DNA of 64,000 bases from NCBI RefSeq assembly GCF_019175385.1, contig NC_083344.1:11808725-11872724 (forward strand), written 5' to 3'. Below the pieces are notes generated by a model that was given only the letters and a program-made list of their open reading frames with translations, was not told where the DNA came from and did no database searches. Made by a program: the position numbers and the translations under genes. Source of the DNA: Lycium barbarum. Lineage: Eukaryota; Streptophyta; Magnoliopsida; Solanales; Solanaceae. Shown here in pieces: positions 1 to 10,153 of this stretch (positions within the stretch are counted from its first letter, which is position 1; the number at the start of each line of letters is the position of its first letter).

Positions 1-997
1 TTTCAAACAATCTACAAAATATTCAAACAATCCCACCAACATCATATTCCACCCGAAATCTCCACAAATGCAACAAGGCTACAACGTCGCATTTTCTTCT
101 TCCAATTTCATCAACAACAACAACAATTCACACTTTAGCAACTCCATTTCCATAATTACATAAAAACTATATTAAAATCACATAACTTCCTACAACAACT
201 TACAACCAATTTTCATGCCAACTTGAACCATTAGTCTTCCATTTACATCACAAGGCCACAACAACACAATTAACATACTAAATAAATTTAATTCATCTTC
301 CTTCACCAATAGGAACCACACGACCACACATACACAACACACCCACACGGCCCACACACAACACACAACATTTCCATGATTTTCATTCAATTCTACTCAC
401 TACAACATATATATAAACCTTCCATAACATAAAAAGGATAGAATCCTTACCTTTTCTTCAATTTTCCACTTGCCACAAAAGTAGTTTTCTCGCTTAAATA
501 ATTATACCACGTTGAAGAGGGTCTTGAACTTAGCAAGAATACTAGAAATTATGATTTTTGGATCAAAGGTTGATGGGCTAAAAATTTTCCTCTCTTTCTC
601 TCCCTTGGCCGAACTCTTCTTGCTCTCACTCTCTCTCTTTTGTTTTGTCTTGAATGTTCTAGTGTGTTGAATACTAGTGGCCCCTTCCTTTTATTTATTA
701 CTTCGATTAAATCTATCACATGGGCTTGGGCCATTTGCCCTTCTATGGCCGGCCACTTACACCCAATTGGGCCATTTTTTTTTGACTTTTTCCTAGCCCA
801 ATTACTTGGTTAATATTTTGTAATTCACGAAACTAATTTCCAAAATTCCAATTTTTCCCTTAGCCTTCCTCGATATTTCCGCATCAATATTTTTCATAAA
901 CAACATATATATTAAATAAGATCAAAATGTTGCCTTATCTCTTATTAGTTACAATTATTTCAAATTATCCGAATGTGCAAAATTACGGGATATAACA
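1..997 (-). mobile_element. E2: LTR fragment of the E family, cut by the window edge
   Basis: This AT-rich stretch resembles the right third of solo LTR E (37049-40122). Both share a block around a TTGTACCAC/TTATACCAC motif followed by GAAGAG, and both end GGGAYATAACA. Read on the minus strand the LTR begins TGTTATATCCC at 997, so only its first kilobase lies in the window. Its left end and target duplication are out of view. The short ORFs here have no family resemblance and are chance. The sequence right of 997 belongs to a different LTR family, which suggests E2 was inserted into it. Confidence 0.6.
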
Positions 998-1797
998 CGA
1001 GTTATGTGTGGACACCGTGGGTTCCCCATGTGTTGTGCTACCGGGACGTAGATACTTTCTTTCAGAGTACACAACATTTGCATGGCGTTGCATTTCATCC
1101 ATACATTATTGCATTGCATTGCATCATGGTTTACTTGAGATGTTTTGGTGTTGTCCTTGTGGTTTTGGATTCAGACTTGATATGTTGAGACTTGGCACAT
1201 TTGGGATTAGATGCTCTACTTAGGTGATGATGTATACTTGGCTTCGATTATGTTTGATTTATACTTGTTGGTTTATTTGTCTATCTTGCCTTATTTTCTT
1301 AATTGTGTTTGCTATGCTTGGTCGGCCGATGATACCTACCAATACTGTTGTTTTGTACTGACCTGCACTTGCTGTATTCCTTTATGAATGCAGAGTATCA
1401 GGTTGGATCTGCTCCCGTTTCACGTAGTTGATAGTCGCTTCAGTATCAACACCGAGTTTTCAGGGTGAGCACGGCCATTCGCTGCCTTGAAGACTTCTCT
1501 ATCATTTATGTCCTATTTCTATTCAAAGACATAGACAGTTTTATGTATTATTATTCAGACATGTATTTATTCCTTTTAGATGCTCTTGTATTACACATAC
1601 TAGACCCTGGGGGTATTATTATTATTCTGCACTATTTCTACTATATAATATCATAAGACTTACTTGATAATTCTTTTCCAATTGAATTGATTTATTTATT
1701 TATTTATTTATGTCTTTACTTTCGTCGGGTTAAGGGTTCGCTTATCGAGGTGGGAAAGGTAAGTACCCGCACGGCTTAGCCAAATTGGGTCGTGACA
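998..1797 (+). mobile_element. 3' portion of an I-family LTR
   Basis: The stretch ends TTGGGTCGTGACA at 1797, the usual 3' end of these LTRs. Its first 150 bases match the reverse complement of 45504-45660 (shared GTTGTGCTACCGRGACGT, then a run of TTGCATTGCATTGCAT), so it is the same family as the LTR of element I but on the plus strand. The 5' part is lost at the E2 junction. No primer binding site follows 1797, so this is a truncated or solo copy. Small ORFs at 973-1223 overlap LTR sequence and are not genes. Confidence 0.6.
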
Positions 1798-2500
1798 ATC
1801 AATCTACGCTACCAACTAGTGCCCAAAGCATGGCATTCAGACCGGACTATAAAATTGAAAGTAAACAAATTCCCATATCATGACATTGGTATCCAATACA
1901 AGTGCTCGTCACCTCATAAGTATCGGAGCCCCTTTACGTTACCCCATTGTGCCCTCGTCACCTCATAAGTATCAGAGCCTTGCCCTTCCGTATAGCTTCC
2001 GAACGATCCCAATCTTCTCAAGCACATATTGTACGTAAGAATATTAGTCAATTTATACCTATACTGCCTTCAAAAGATTCGGGTCTAGAAAGTCAACACG
2101 AAAACCCTGTTCTAAACGCCAAAGGTCAAATCATAATTTCATTGGAAAATCAGGTTCAATAAGGTCAAATGATTATTCTAGGGAGTTATGCGAATCAAAT
2201 GATACCCATATTAGCATACTTTAGATCTGAATCCAAAAAGTTACCCAAAATAGGATTCTGAATCACGAAGGGAAAAATAGAAAATTCACTCCTAAATTAG
2301 TTTACCCATGACTTACAGAGTCTATATACAAAAAATCAATCAAATCTAACCACATTTTCATGCTTGGTTGAAGAATCACTTAATTTAAGCCTAGGGTTCA
2401 ATACCCCCAATTATTTACTCTTAAATCATGATTTCTACCATGAGAATCTACTGATTAATGAAATAATCACAAAAGAAGGATTAGAATCTTACCCAATAGA
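1798..2500. other. Unassigned decayed repeat sequence
   Basis: No coding similarity was recognised. A short direct duplication is visible: CTCGTCACCTCATAAGTATC occurs near 1904 and again near 1953. The texture resembles leader and U3 sequence of minus-strand gypsy LTRs, but no boundary can be set. The CACTA element begins at 2501 after AGA. Confidence 0.35.
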
Positions 2501-2516
2501 CACTACTAGAAAATGG
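2501..2516 (+). repeat. CACTA terminal inverted repeat, left copy
   Basis: CACTACTAGAAAATGG is the canonical opening of En/Spm-type elements in plants, where the CACTA bases are the transposase cleavage site. Only one copy is present in the window. Confidence 0.8.
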
Positions 2517-2518
2517 GC

Positions 2519-2757
2519 CTATGGCAACGGGATCTATGGCAACGATTGTATAACTGTTGCTATAGATAGTTTATGGCAAAGGTCGTAGCCATTGCAATAG
2601 CTTCTGGGTACTATAAGTACACTTTGGCTACAAAACCACAGCTATTGTGTAAGAACCGTTGCCATAGGTTTAAGTATTGTGACGGATTTTCGAACCGTTA
2701 CAGTAGAGACGTCTATTGCAACAACTATTTTGGGAAATTTTCTATTGCGACAGTTGT
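2519..2757. repeat. CACTA subterminal repeat array
   Basis: CTATGGCAACG occurs at about 2519 and 2534, and its inverted form CGTTGCCATAG at about 2657. Degenerate versions (GTTGCTATAG, CTATTGCAAC, CTATTGCGAC) fill the space between and after. Direct and inverted short repeats just inside the terminus are the known binding sites of the CACTA-encoded accessory protein. The binding role is inferred from the family. Confidence 0.7.
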
Positions 2758-4823
2758 ATAATTCCCTCCTTAATTATTTCCCACCTAAAATTTTACTATA
2801 CCCGCCAAACTTTTTATCCCCGTAGCTTTGACCTTTTTAATAATAAATTTAATTTGTTTAATTTTTATCCTTTTCCCCATCATCCACGCTTATCAAACAA
2901 AACCCCATCTCACTTCTTTACCTCTCTCACTGGTGGAAGAGAGGTAAATTTTCTCTCACTACGTGAAGAACAACTGGACATAACACAAGTTTTTGTTGAA
3001 CCCAGCTGATTCTCTTTCTACAAAAACACAATTTGTTGATCTTTCAGGTTCTATTTTCTATCTACATGCTTATAATTTTACATATTATGGTCGAAGTTTT
3101 CCACTACCCTTTTGGTGGGTGTTAGATAAAAATGGAGATTTGTAGTTATTGTGGTGGGTTTTCTTCGATTTGCATTTCTCTGAATTTTTCCGTTTTTACA
3201 TGAAACTATTGCTCTTTGGTTTTGGTTATTTTCTTGGTTAGAATGGAGATTTATGGTTGATTCTTAGTGGGGGTTTTCTCTTTGGATTTTATGGTCATGA
3301 ATTGTTTGTCAAAATCTTTTATGGTCATGGGATCTTTAAATGTTTCCATTTTTACATGAATCTTCCTTCTTATTTAAATTTTTGAGTGTTTGTTTGACTG
3401 GATGGAGCTTTATGCCTTATTTTAAGTGAGGTTTATTGGTTGGAATTCAAGTGTCAATTTTTCAGGTTCAATTTTGTATCTAAATCCAAGTGTTTCATAT
3501 TTGCAACAATTTTGGCTTCTTATTGTTTTTTTTTTTCCTTTTTTTGTTAGTTTTGGGAGGTTTCTTTTTTTTAGATGTAGGTATATGTTTTTTTTTTGTT
3601 ATCCAGTTCCAATTTTGTTTCAAAGTTATGGCTTGTTTGCTGAATTTTTCCTTTGATGCTAGGTAACTTGATCGTGGGGAGAATCCAGAATTTGGAGCTT
3701 CAATCAGTTGGGAGGTACTGAGTGTTGCTCTCGTATTGTACCCTTTACATTACATTTTCATCAATCAGTTGTGGGTGTTTTCTTTTTGGAGTTTGGTAGA
3801 GTCTTGAGTATTTGTGAAATGGTCTTAGAATGCATATGATTTCTTTTGCTCGTTGATTGAGGTTTGCGGTTGTCTTATTTTCTTGTGTAGACAGGCACAT
3901 ATAGGCACGTGTGTGTGTGTATGTTTTTCATAATGGGGTTTAGAGATAAAATTTAATTAAGAGATTTTTGCAGATGCATAAGATAGTACGTTGTTTGTTA
4001 AGCTATCTCGATAGAGATGCTTCTCTTGGTGGTTCCATGTATGAATCATTAGAAACTTGCAAATGCTTTAAACATTGTGTTAGGATTAATGCTTTATCCA
4101 TGGAATGATTCAAATTTTTAGTGTTGTTTCAATTGTGGAAAGCATTTATACTTGTTATTCCCACTTAATTTCCATCTGGATTCGGAATGAGCAGAAAATA
4201 GCAAAGATTATGCATCGGTAGTTCACGACGGTTCTTCTTCTCGCTTCTTAAGTTGTTAGTTTTATATTCTTAATGAGATTTACCCAGAAAAGATTACACC
4301 TTTCAAAGAATTGTTTATTGATTTTTTACCAAACTTTCCATATAGTTTGTTTGCGTTCATCGATTGAGGTCACCTGGGTCTCGTTCTAGTAAATTTGATA
4401 TTTAGCTCAGTTGATTGTGTCTACTTCTCTCCATGTACTCTCTCTCTCTCTCTCTTTTGTTTTTTGGATTTATTTTGCATGCTCTTTCTTTTGCTGTTTT
4501 GAAATTCTCAATAGTCGATTCTTAACTGTAGCGCCTTCTTCATCGATATTTCTTCTCACAGCTTCTCCTTTGATTAGGATTTGATTTTTGGAGTGTGTTT
4601 TTTGGGTTTGTTCCATTGTACTTTTTGAATTATAATTTTCAGTGCTATTTGCTATTTTTCTGAAAATATACCCCTGGACATGGATTTCGACTTTGAAAGC
4701 CTAAGATAAGTTCGTAAAGCAAAAATACTGAACATCATTGATAAATGGGAAAGGGTCAAAAATACCTATCTACTTTGGGAAAAGGGCTAAAAATATTTAG
4801 CTAATGAATTAAAATGGCTAGGT
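2758..4823 (+). other. Noncoding interior of the CACTA fragment
   Basis: No protein similarity was found over 2 kb. On the plus strand it is T-rich with several intron-like acceptors, such as TTTTTGCAG before 3973 and TTTCAGGTTC near 3047 and 3461. It carries a CT microsatellite at 4438-4456 and a short GT run near 3910. It looks like the spliced 5' leader of a transposase transcript, or a captured host gene 5' region. Sequence alone does not separate these. Confidence 0.4.
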
Positions 4824-5297
4824 ATGCTCAAAGTCGAAAGGGGTCTGAGTAGGTCCTGCATGTGGCCTGTTATGTTAATGAACTATAATTTATCACCATG
4901 GATTTGCATTAAGTCGGAATATATCATGTTGTCAATGATCATTCCTGGTCCTTCGTCTCCGGGAAATGATATAGATATGTACATACAACCATTAATCGCA
5001 GAATTAAAGGAATTATAAGAAACTGGGATAGAAACTTATAATGTTGAAACCAACCAAACATTCCGAATGCGTGCAGCCTTATTGTGGACAGTTAGTGATT
5101 TTCCAGCATTAGCAATGGTTCTGGATGGAGCACCAAAGGGAAACTGGCATGCCCCACTTGTATTTATGACACATGCTCTCAATATCTCAAGCATAGTCAT
5201 AAGATATGTTACTTGGGTCATCGGAGATTTTGGACTCGCAATCATCCACTAAGAAAAGATAAGAAATCATTTAATGGTCAGGAGGAGCATAGACGTA
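4824..5297 (+). pseudogene. TNP2-type CACTA transposase, decayed fragment
   Basis: Translations retain landmarks of the plant TNP2 domain in order: YNLSPWICIKSEYIMLS followed by IPGP and the IDMYIQPLIAELKEL stretch (4885-5018), then RAALLWTVSDFPA (5067-5108), then GHRRFWTRNHPLRKDKKSFN (5215-5274). The pieces lie in different frames, with a stop after LKEL at 5018 and a frame change near 5215. The protein would cut DNA at CACTA termini. This copy covers only the middle of the family's usual length and is dead. Confidence 0.8.
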
Positions 5298-5515
5298 TAC
5301 CAACTCTTTTGTTGGGTATAGAGCACATATATAAGGAGGGAAACTGCCTGGCAGATTTGTTAGCTAACTATGTTTTTTATTTTGCAGGTACACAACAATT
5401 TAACACTTTTCAGGAGCTACCTTCTATGGCTAGGAAACTATTGCACATTGATAAGGCTCAGATTCCAAATTTGAGAATCAGATATGCATTAGACACCAGA
5501 GTTTCCAACAACTGA
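5298..5515 (+). pseudogene. LINE RNase H C-terminal fragment, joined to CACTA sequence
   Basis: The frame open from 5213 switches from TNP2-like residues to a plant non-LTR retrotransposon RNase H tail: EHIYKEGNCLADLLAN, then FNTFQELPSMARKLLHID and IPNLRIR. In plant LINE-type RNase H domains the HxYREGN...AD..AN segment holds a conserved catalytic-site Asp, kept here in LADLLAN. Only this tail survives, with no LINE reverse transcriptase or poly(A) nearby. The continuous frame across the two element types is probably accidental. Confidence 0.6.
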
Positions 5516-5729
5516 TTTGCTTAAATGCTTATAAACTGCTTAGCTTTGCAGGTGTATGATGGAAGGCTGTGGGAGAGTTGTTCCTGCATCTAGTCTAGCT
5601 ATTTGAGAAGTTCAGGATGGGTGGTATTAGCGTGCATGCATGCTCATCCCTATGCACCGTGAGTCTTAGCGGATTCCAGATGGATCACCATGAATTTTAG
5701 GCAGTTGAACAAGCCTAAAATAGGGAACA

Positions 5730-6050
5730 TAGGAAACATAGGGAGAAGTTTCTACATCTTGAGCAGAGGGGTATGTCTTTGGAGACTTATGTGACCCGTT
5801 TTCTATATCTGGCTCATTAGTCCACTCTTTTGATCCCCACTGAGGCCGACAGGATCAGGCATTTTGTTGGTGGGCTAATAGGCTCTCTATAGATTCCTTG
5901 CCTTCGGATCGACGCTATGGGAGCTTCCTTCCAGTCCATTATCGAGTACACTTTTATGGTTAAGGGCGCTAAGGCCTGTGCTGTTGGTGGTAGTGACAAG
6001 AGACCGCATCAGACTGGGAGTTATGGTGTTTCTAGTTCGAGGATGTTCAG
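5730..6050 (+). pseudogene. Gypsy gag fragment
   Basis: The plus strand encodes a short stretch of Ty3/gypsy capsid: LETYVTRFLYLAH, a stop, TLLIPTEADRIRHFVGGL, another stop near 5890, then GASFQSIIEYTFMVKGAKA. This matches the part of gag just before the zinc knuckle in chromovirus-type elements. The sequence ends abruptly at about 6050, where filler DNA begins. 5517-5730 shows no recognisable coding sequence. Confidence 0.6.
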
Positions 6051-6113
6051 GCAAAGAGCACAGCCAAAGGAGAAACAGAGGAAACTTATCTCCGCACATC
6101 CAAACAGAGGAAA
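6051..6113. repeat. Filler DNA shared with 12007-12070
   Basis: Two blocks occur here and again near 12 kb in swapped order. Block X (6051-6076, starts GCAAAGAGCACAGCC) matches 12045-12070. Block Y (about 6081-6113, starts GAAACTTATCTCCG) matches 12007-12039. The segment joins a plus-strand gag scrap to a minus-strand RT scrap, as expected of template-switch filler at a repaired break. Confidence 0.8.
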
Positions 6114-6393
6114 CACTAGGTCTAATGAACTCCTTACTCAACAGGTCTTGCAATTGTTCCTTCAACTCCTTCAACTCTGTTGGTGCCATCGTATAAGGCG
6201 GAATATAAATGGGCTTAGTGCCCGACTCAAAGTTAATACAAAAATTAATGTCATGATCCGGTGGAACACCCGATAAATTTGTCAAAAAAACCTCAGGAAA
6301 TTCCTTTACCACCGGTACTGACTCAATAGGAGGAGCGTCAACACTAGTATCCTGACCATACGCCAAATAATCCAAACACCCCTCTTCAACCAT
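6114..6393 (-). pseudogene. K: protease-RT linker and N-terminus of reverse transcriptase
   Basis: The minus strand encodes PPIESVPVVKEFPEVF, then DINFCINFESGTKPIYIPPY and TELKELKEQLQDLLSKEFIRPSVS. This is the conserved lead-in to the gypsy RT fingers, which normally continues with [14 protein letters not shown]. Here it stops after IRPS, where filler DNA begins, so all catalytic Asp residues are missing. The ORF continues past the junction for about 50 meaningless residues. Confidence 0.8.
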
Positions 6394-6850
6394 CTGACGA
6401 GCCTTAAGAAACGATATCGCTTTCTTCGATGCGTGACTAGTTGCACCCTTTCACTCCAACCTAAGGACTCTAAGGTAACCGTCTTGGCATGACAATCTTA
6501 GATCGCGTGATAGGGAGACAACCAACTCATACCTAGAATAATGTCCAAATCTACCATAGCTAGAATCATCAAATCTGCTCAGGTGTCATACCATATCAAA
6601 TTCCCAAGACAGGATCGGTACACCCGATTCACCACTAGGGATTCCCTAACAGGGGTAGAAATACTATCAGAGAATTATAGCGACTCACACATCATATCCA
6701 AACCCGAAGAAAAATAAATAGACACATAGGATTTAGGTAGAGCCTTGATCAAATAATGTCGTAGAAAATCGGCGATAGACTGAAATAGTACCTGTAATGA
6801 CTGCATCAGAAGCCTTGGCCTCTAGTCTACCTAGGAATGCATAGAATTGA
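6394..6850 (-). pseudogene. K: aspartic protease
   Basis: The conserved gypsy protease start is visible as TTLFDQGST near 6740. The usual active-site triad is DPG or DSG, so the Pro-to-Gln change alters a residue beside the catalytic Asp. Further on the minus strand are recognisable MVDLDIILGMSWLSPYHAIL (about 6560-6500) and LDCHAKTVTLES, the flap-side and C-terminal parts. Stops and frame changes interrupt it. The enzyme would cleave the Gag-Pol polyprotein in the virus-like particle. Confidence 0.7.
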
Positions 6851-8386
6851 GCATGACCATTGTTATACTGAGAGCCTCCATGACCACCACCACGGCCTGT
6901 CTGAGTACCTCCTCTACCTGAAGAACCCCCTCTACTACTCTGTGCACCACCTCTAGCTGTATGTGCAACAACTCTCAATGCTGAACCTTGAGAACATGAG
7001 TGTGGGCCACTCAACCAATGTCTGGGGCACTCCCTAGTGAAATTCCCTAAGTCACCACACTCGTAACACCTTCGGCAGGCCATGGGCTGCTAGGGAGAGC
7101 TAGAATAATCGGAGTAACTAGCTCCACCTCCAGGTCGGGAATAAGTACCTTGAGAACTGTACCCTAACCATAGGCACCACGACCCGAAGAACCACCGGTC
7201 GAAGTCTGCATCGCTGCCTGAACGGGTCTACTGAACTGGGGACGATAACCCCTACCATGATGGCTCCTACCTCCAAATGAGGTAACTCTATAACTGCCAA
7301 AGCTGCGGGGCTTCTTGACTAACTTGTCCCCAAACTCATCATGCCTGATAGACTAAAACCTTCTAGCCACAACCACCACTTGCTGAAAAGGACCTCCTAA
7401 AGCAGACAAATACATCGCTGTGAGTCGAAGGGGATAAGACAAACCTCTGATGAACTTTCTAGTCCTCTCAGTCTCATTATGTAAAATGGTCAAGCCATGG
7501 TGAGACAAGGAGTGGAACATTATCTCATACTCTGTCACAGACATCCCACACTGCTCTAACCTATCAAGCTGCTCACGCCTCTTATCCTTAAGTTATGAGG
7601 AACCCTCTTTTCCAAAAACACGCGAGAAAACCCAGCTCAAGTAAGTGAGGGTTACCCCGCTAGTCTAGTCTCAACAAACACCCTTCACTACTATTTGGTA
7701 AGGCCAACCATCTGCATCGCCTCAAAATCAACTCTGTTGGACTCGACCAACCCCAAATTGTGCAAGTCCTCATAACAACTAACCAGAAACTCATATGTGT
7801 CATAGTTAGGACACCCATAATACTGTGGTGGCTTTATCTTCTCAAACTTATCCCACCTCATCTGCTCCTCTAATATCATAGTAGGTTGGGAAACTGGGTG
7901 ACTAACGACACTCGAAAATGGCAATCCCTGAAATTGAGGAGCTACAGTAGCAGCTGGCAGTGCCCTTGGGGTCCTATACCTTGTAAAAACCATCAAACTG
8001 AGAGTCTGAGCTCAAACTCTAGTTTGAGAACCCTATGGGATAGCCGGTAGTATGCTTTCTTGGGAAATAACCTCAAAGAAACTCAGAATATACACCAAAG
8101 TGTCCTGAAGGATAGGAGTGGCAATGAATCCTGCTGGTGCCTAATTAGGTCCAACCTCGTTTGCCTGAATTGACTCCTCCTCCAGAATCTCCTCTGGGTC
8201 TGGAGTAACATCCCTAGTATGATCCTAAGCAGTAGCTGGTGCTCGATCTCTGGCTGGTGTAGCAATATGAGCTCTAGCTCTGCCTCGCCCCCTACCACAT
8301 CCCCTCTCTCTCCCACGAGCAACTGGGGTAGTGGGTGCAGATGCGGGCTCTTCGTCCCCATCAGCGGCTGATCGTATCCTTACAAT
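6851..8386 (-). pseudogene. K: gag with CCHC-type zinc knuckle
   Basis: The N-terminus reads VRIRSAADGDEEPAS from about 8386, with ATT where the family ATG should be. An in-frame stop follows within 60 codons. The capsid part is visible as EQMRWDKFEKIKPPQYYG and DTYEFLVSCYEDLHNLG (7870-7730), then SVTEYEIMFHSLSHHGLTIL and RKFIRGLSYPLRL (7544-7430). A Gly/Ser/Arg-rich linker leads to the zinc knuckle CYECGDLGNFTREC (7065-7020), where Asn replaces the metal-binding His. The region is broken into at least five frames. Gag would form the particle and bind element RNA. Confidence 0.8.
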
Positions 8387-8590
8387 CTATGAGAGAATGG
8401 AACAATCAAACTCTTAGTATTCAATGGAATCAAATTCGCACGATAAGGAATGAAAGATAAAAATTATCCTAGATGTCTTATAGCCTCTCGAAGATAGATA
8501 CATAGCTCATCTTACCGATCCTCAAGACTCTACTAGACATTGTTCTTGTACTTGTGAGATCGATTAACCTAAAGCTTCGATATAAATTTG
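8387..8590 (-). other. K: leader with degenerate primer binding site
   Basis: This sits between the gag start and the LTR end. It matches the leader of element I (60566-60740) in its GCCTCTCGAAGA and AAGACTCTACTAG blocks. Next to the LTR, TTATATCGAAGC (minus, about 8583-8572) stands where TGGTATCAGAGC, the initiator Met-tRNA primer site, is expected. The site has decayed. Confidence 0.55.
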
Positions 8591-9345
8591 TCACGACCTA
8601 AATTAATAAGTCGTGAAGGCACTAACTCCCACCACATTAGTAAGCCATCCACAACCCGTTATAACAATTTTATAAGGAATTTAAATATGGAAAAGAAATC
8701 ATACAAGTTAGTTTAAGGTCTCAATAAGTCGATAGTCATAAAAGCATGATACAGAATAACAACACCCGACATCTGGTGTCACTAGTACAAGAACGGTCTA
8801 AATAAGTACAAGTTTGAAATACTGTCTTGAAGTAAAAGAAAGAAAATAAAGGGACAGAGAATGTAGCTCACCCTGAACTTTTCGGAATAGCCCCCTCATC
8901 GAGCACAACTGGATAATCTCGCGAACCATTAGTACTAGGCTCCGAATCTGTACACAAAAAGTGTTGTGAGTTTAGCATTAGTAGAAAGATCAGTGGGTAC
9001 TCAGCAGCATCGTTGACCATCAAGTTTCCCAGCATAGAATTAAAGTAAATCAAAAGATCATTTTAACAAAGCACAACTAAGTAACATATGCGATAATATG
9101 ATGAATAATGATATGAAATTCTTTGAAATGGAAGGCCTTTTTCCATCTCCCGGTACACACACATTCAAATTCTATGAATCGTGACTCATGGGGGATTCGC
9201 GAGATCCATATACCAACTCGAAATTTCCCTTCGGGTTCCAAGCCACATTTTTCATCAAATCATATTACTCAGCCCCGTAGGCTCCAATTCATATTATCCA
9301 GCCCATAGACTCATATTAGCTCATGAAACCATAATAGCTATGGCT
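8591..9345 (-). mobile_element. K: partial 5' LTR
   Basis: The plus strand begins TGTCACGACC at about 8591, the complement of the canonical GGTCGTGACA LTR end. The LTR extends right for about 750 bp and is then cut near 9345, where A/J-type LTR-end sequence starts. 8860-9050 resembles the equivalent part of the I LTR around 61020 (CTCACCCT followed by a CCTC block). No ORF is credible. Confidence 0.6.
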
Positions 9346-9354
9346 TCATACTTA

Positions 9355-9693
9355 CGGGTGCCCGTCATGGCCCTCCGGCTGGGTCTATACGTAATTATTG
9401 CGACGCTTCAGGCGTTAGATTAGGGTGTGTGTTGATGCATCACGGTAATGTGATTTCTTATGCTTCAAAGCAGTTGCGAAGACATGAGAAAAATTATCTA
9501 ACCCGTGATCTTGAGTTAGCTGCGGTGATTCATGCATTGAAGATGTGGAGACATTATTTGTATGGTGTCCATGTGGACATTTATACGGATCACAAGAGCC
9601 TTTAGTATATTTTCAAGCAGAAAGAGTTAAATTTACGACAACGACGGTGGTTGGAGTTGTTGAAAGATTATGATGTGAACATCCTATACCATC
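9355..9693 (+). repeat. Tandem duplication, copy 1 (LTR end joined to RNase H)
   Basis: About 339 bp that recur at 9815-10153, offset 460 bp. Each copy opens with GGGTGCCCGTCATRGCCCTC, the 3' end of an A/J-family LTR, and switches within 35 bases to gypsy RNase H coding sequence. Both copies share the same illegitimate junction, so the joining came before the duplication. Confidence 0.85.
9386..9690 (+). pseudogene. L: RNase H fragment, first copy
   Basis: The plus strand encodes [17 protein letters not shown] sequence, then [47 protein letters not shown], a stop (TAG at 9602), and [20 protein letters not shown]. These are the gypsy RNase H core, including the catalytic Glu of DLELAAV and the Asp of YTDHKSL. 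The first catalytic Asp, normally in YCDAS, is altered at the LTR junction. Several stops mark it as dead. Confidence 0.8.
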
Positions 9694-9814
9694 CCATGAT
9701 CAGCGTCACATGGCATGAAGTAAATATGACCCAAGATTATAGGTAGTTGACGGAATCTCTTGAGGCATAGAGTTTGTTAATAAGCCATGTGGCTCATTAA
9801 CAATAGGACATAAA
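9694..9814. repeat. Filler spacer, partly an inverted copy of 12813-12848
   Basis: A 30-base stretch at 9707-9736 (starts CACATGGCATGAAG) is the exact reverse complement of bases inside 12812-12848. CGGAATCTCTTG at about 9751 also occurs in direct form near 12811. The spacer separates the two RNase H copies and looks like repair filler. Confidence 0.75.
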
Positions 9815-10153
9815 CGGGTGCCCGTCATAGCCCTCAGGCTGGGTCTATACGTAATTATTGTGACTCTTCAAGCGTTGGATTAGGGTGTGTGTTGATGCAA
9901 CATGGTAAGGTGATTTCTTATGCTTCAAGGAAGTTGCGAAGACATGAGAAACATTATCCAACCCATGATCTTGAGTTAGCTGCGGTGATTCATGCATTGA
10001 TGATATGGAGACATTATTTGTGTGGTGTCCATGTGGACATTTATACGGATCACAAGAGCCTTCAGTATATTTTCAAGCAGAAAGAGTTGAATTTACAACA
10101 ACGATGGTGGTTGGAGTTGTTGAAAGATTATGATGTGAACATCCTATACCATC
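9815..10153 (+). repeat. Tandem duplication, copy 2
   Basis: Second copy of 9355-9693, differing at scattered positions (for example GCGACGCTTCAGG against GTGACTCTTCAAG). This copy continues into the rest of pol, so it is the one still attached to its original downstream sequence. Confidence 0.85.

Larger units (their letters stand above)
2501..5297 (+). mobile_element. CACTA (En/Spm) DNA transposon, 5'-end fragment
   Basis: The element starts at 2501 with CACTACTAGAAAATGGGCC, the typical terminal inverted repeat of plant CACTA elements. It is followed by subterminal repeats (2519-2757), a long T-rich noncoding stretch and a decayed TNP2 transposase (4824-5297). No matching TAGTAGTG terminus was found downstream, so the right end is missing. 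At about 5297 the transposase runs into a LINE fragment. The three bases before the terminus are AGA; with the other end absent the target duplication cannot be tested. Confidence 0.75.
6114..9345 (-). mobile_element. K: gypsy element fragment, 5' LTR to start of RT
   Basis: Read on the minus strand, this contains in order part of an LTR (9345-8591), a leader with a degenerate primer site, gag with zinc knuckle, protease, the protease-RT linker and the first residues of reverse transcriptase. It is cut at 6114 by filler DNA and at about 9345 by fragment L. Gag begins with a VRIRSAADGDEEPAS-like sequence, resembling the VRTRAAA start of element I, so K and I belong to related families. Many stops and frameshifts are present. 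Confidence 0.8.

Noticed and set aside
2573..2761. Small ORF in the CACTA terminus
   Set aside because: Overlaps the subterminal repeats; no similarity to CACTA proteins.
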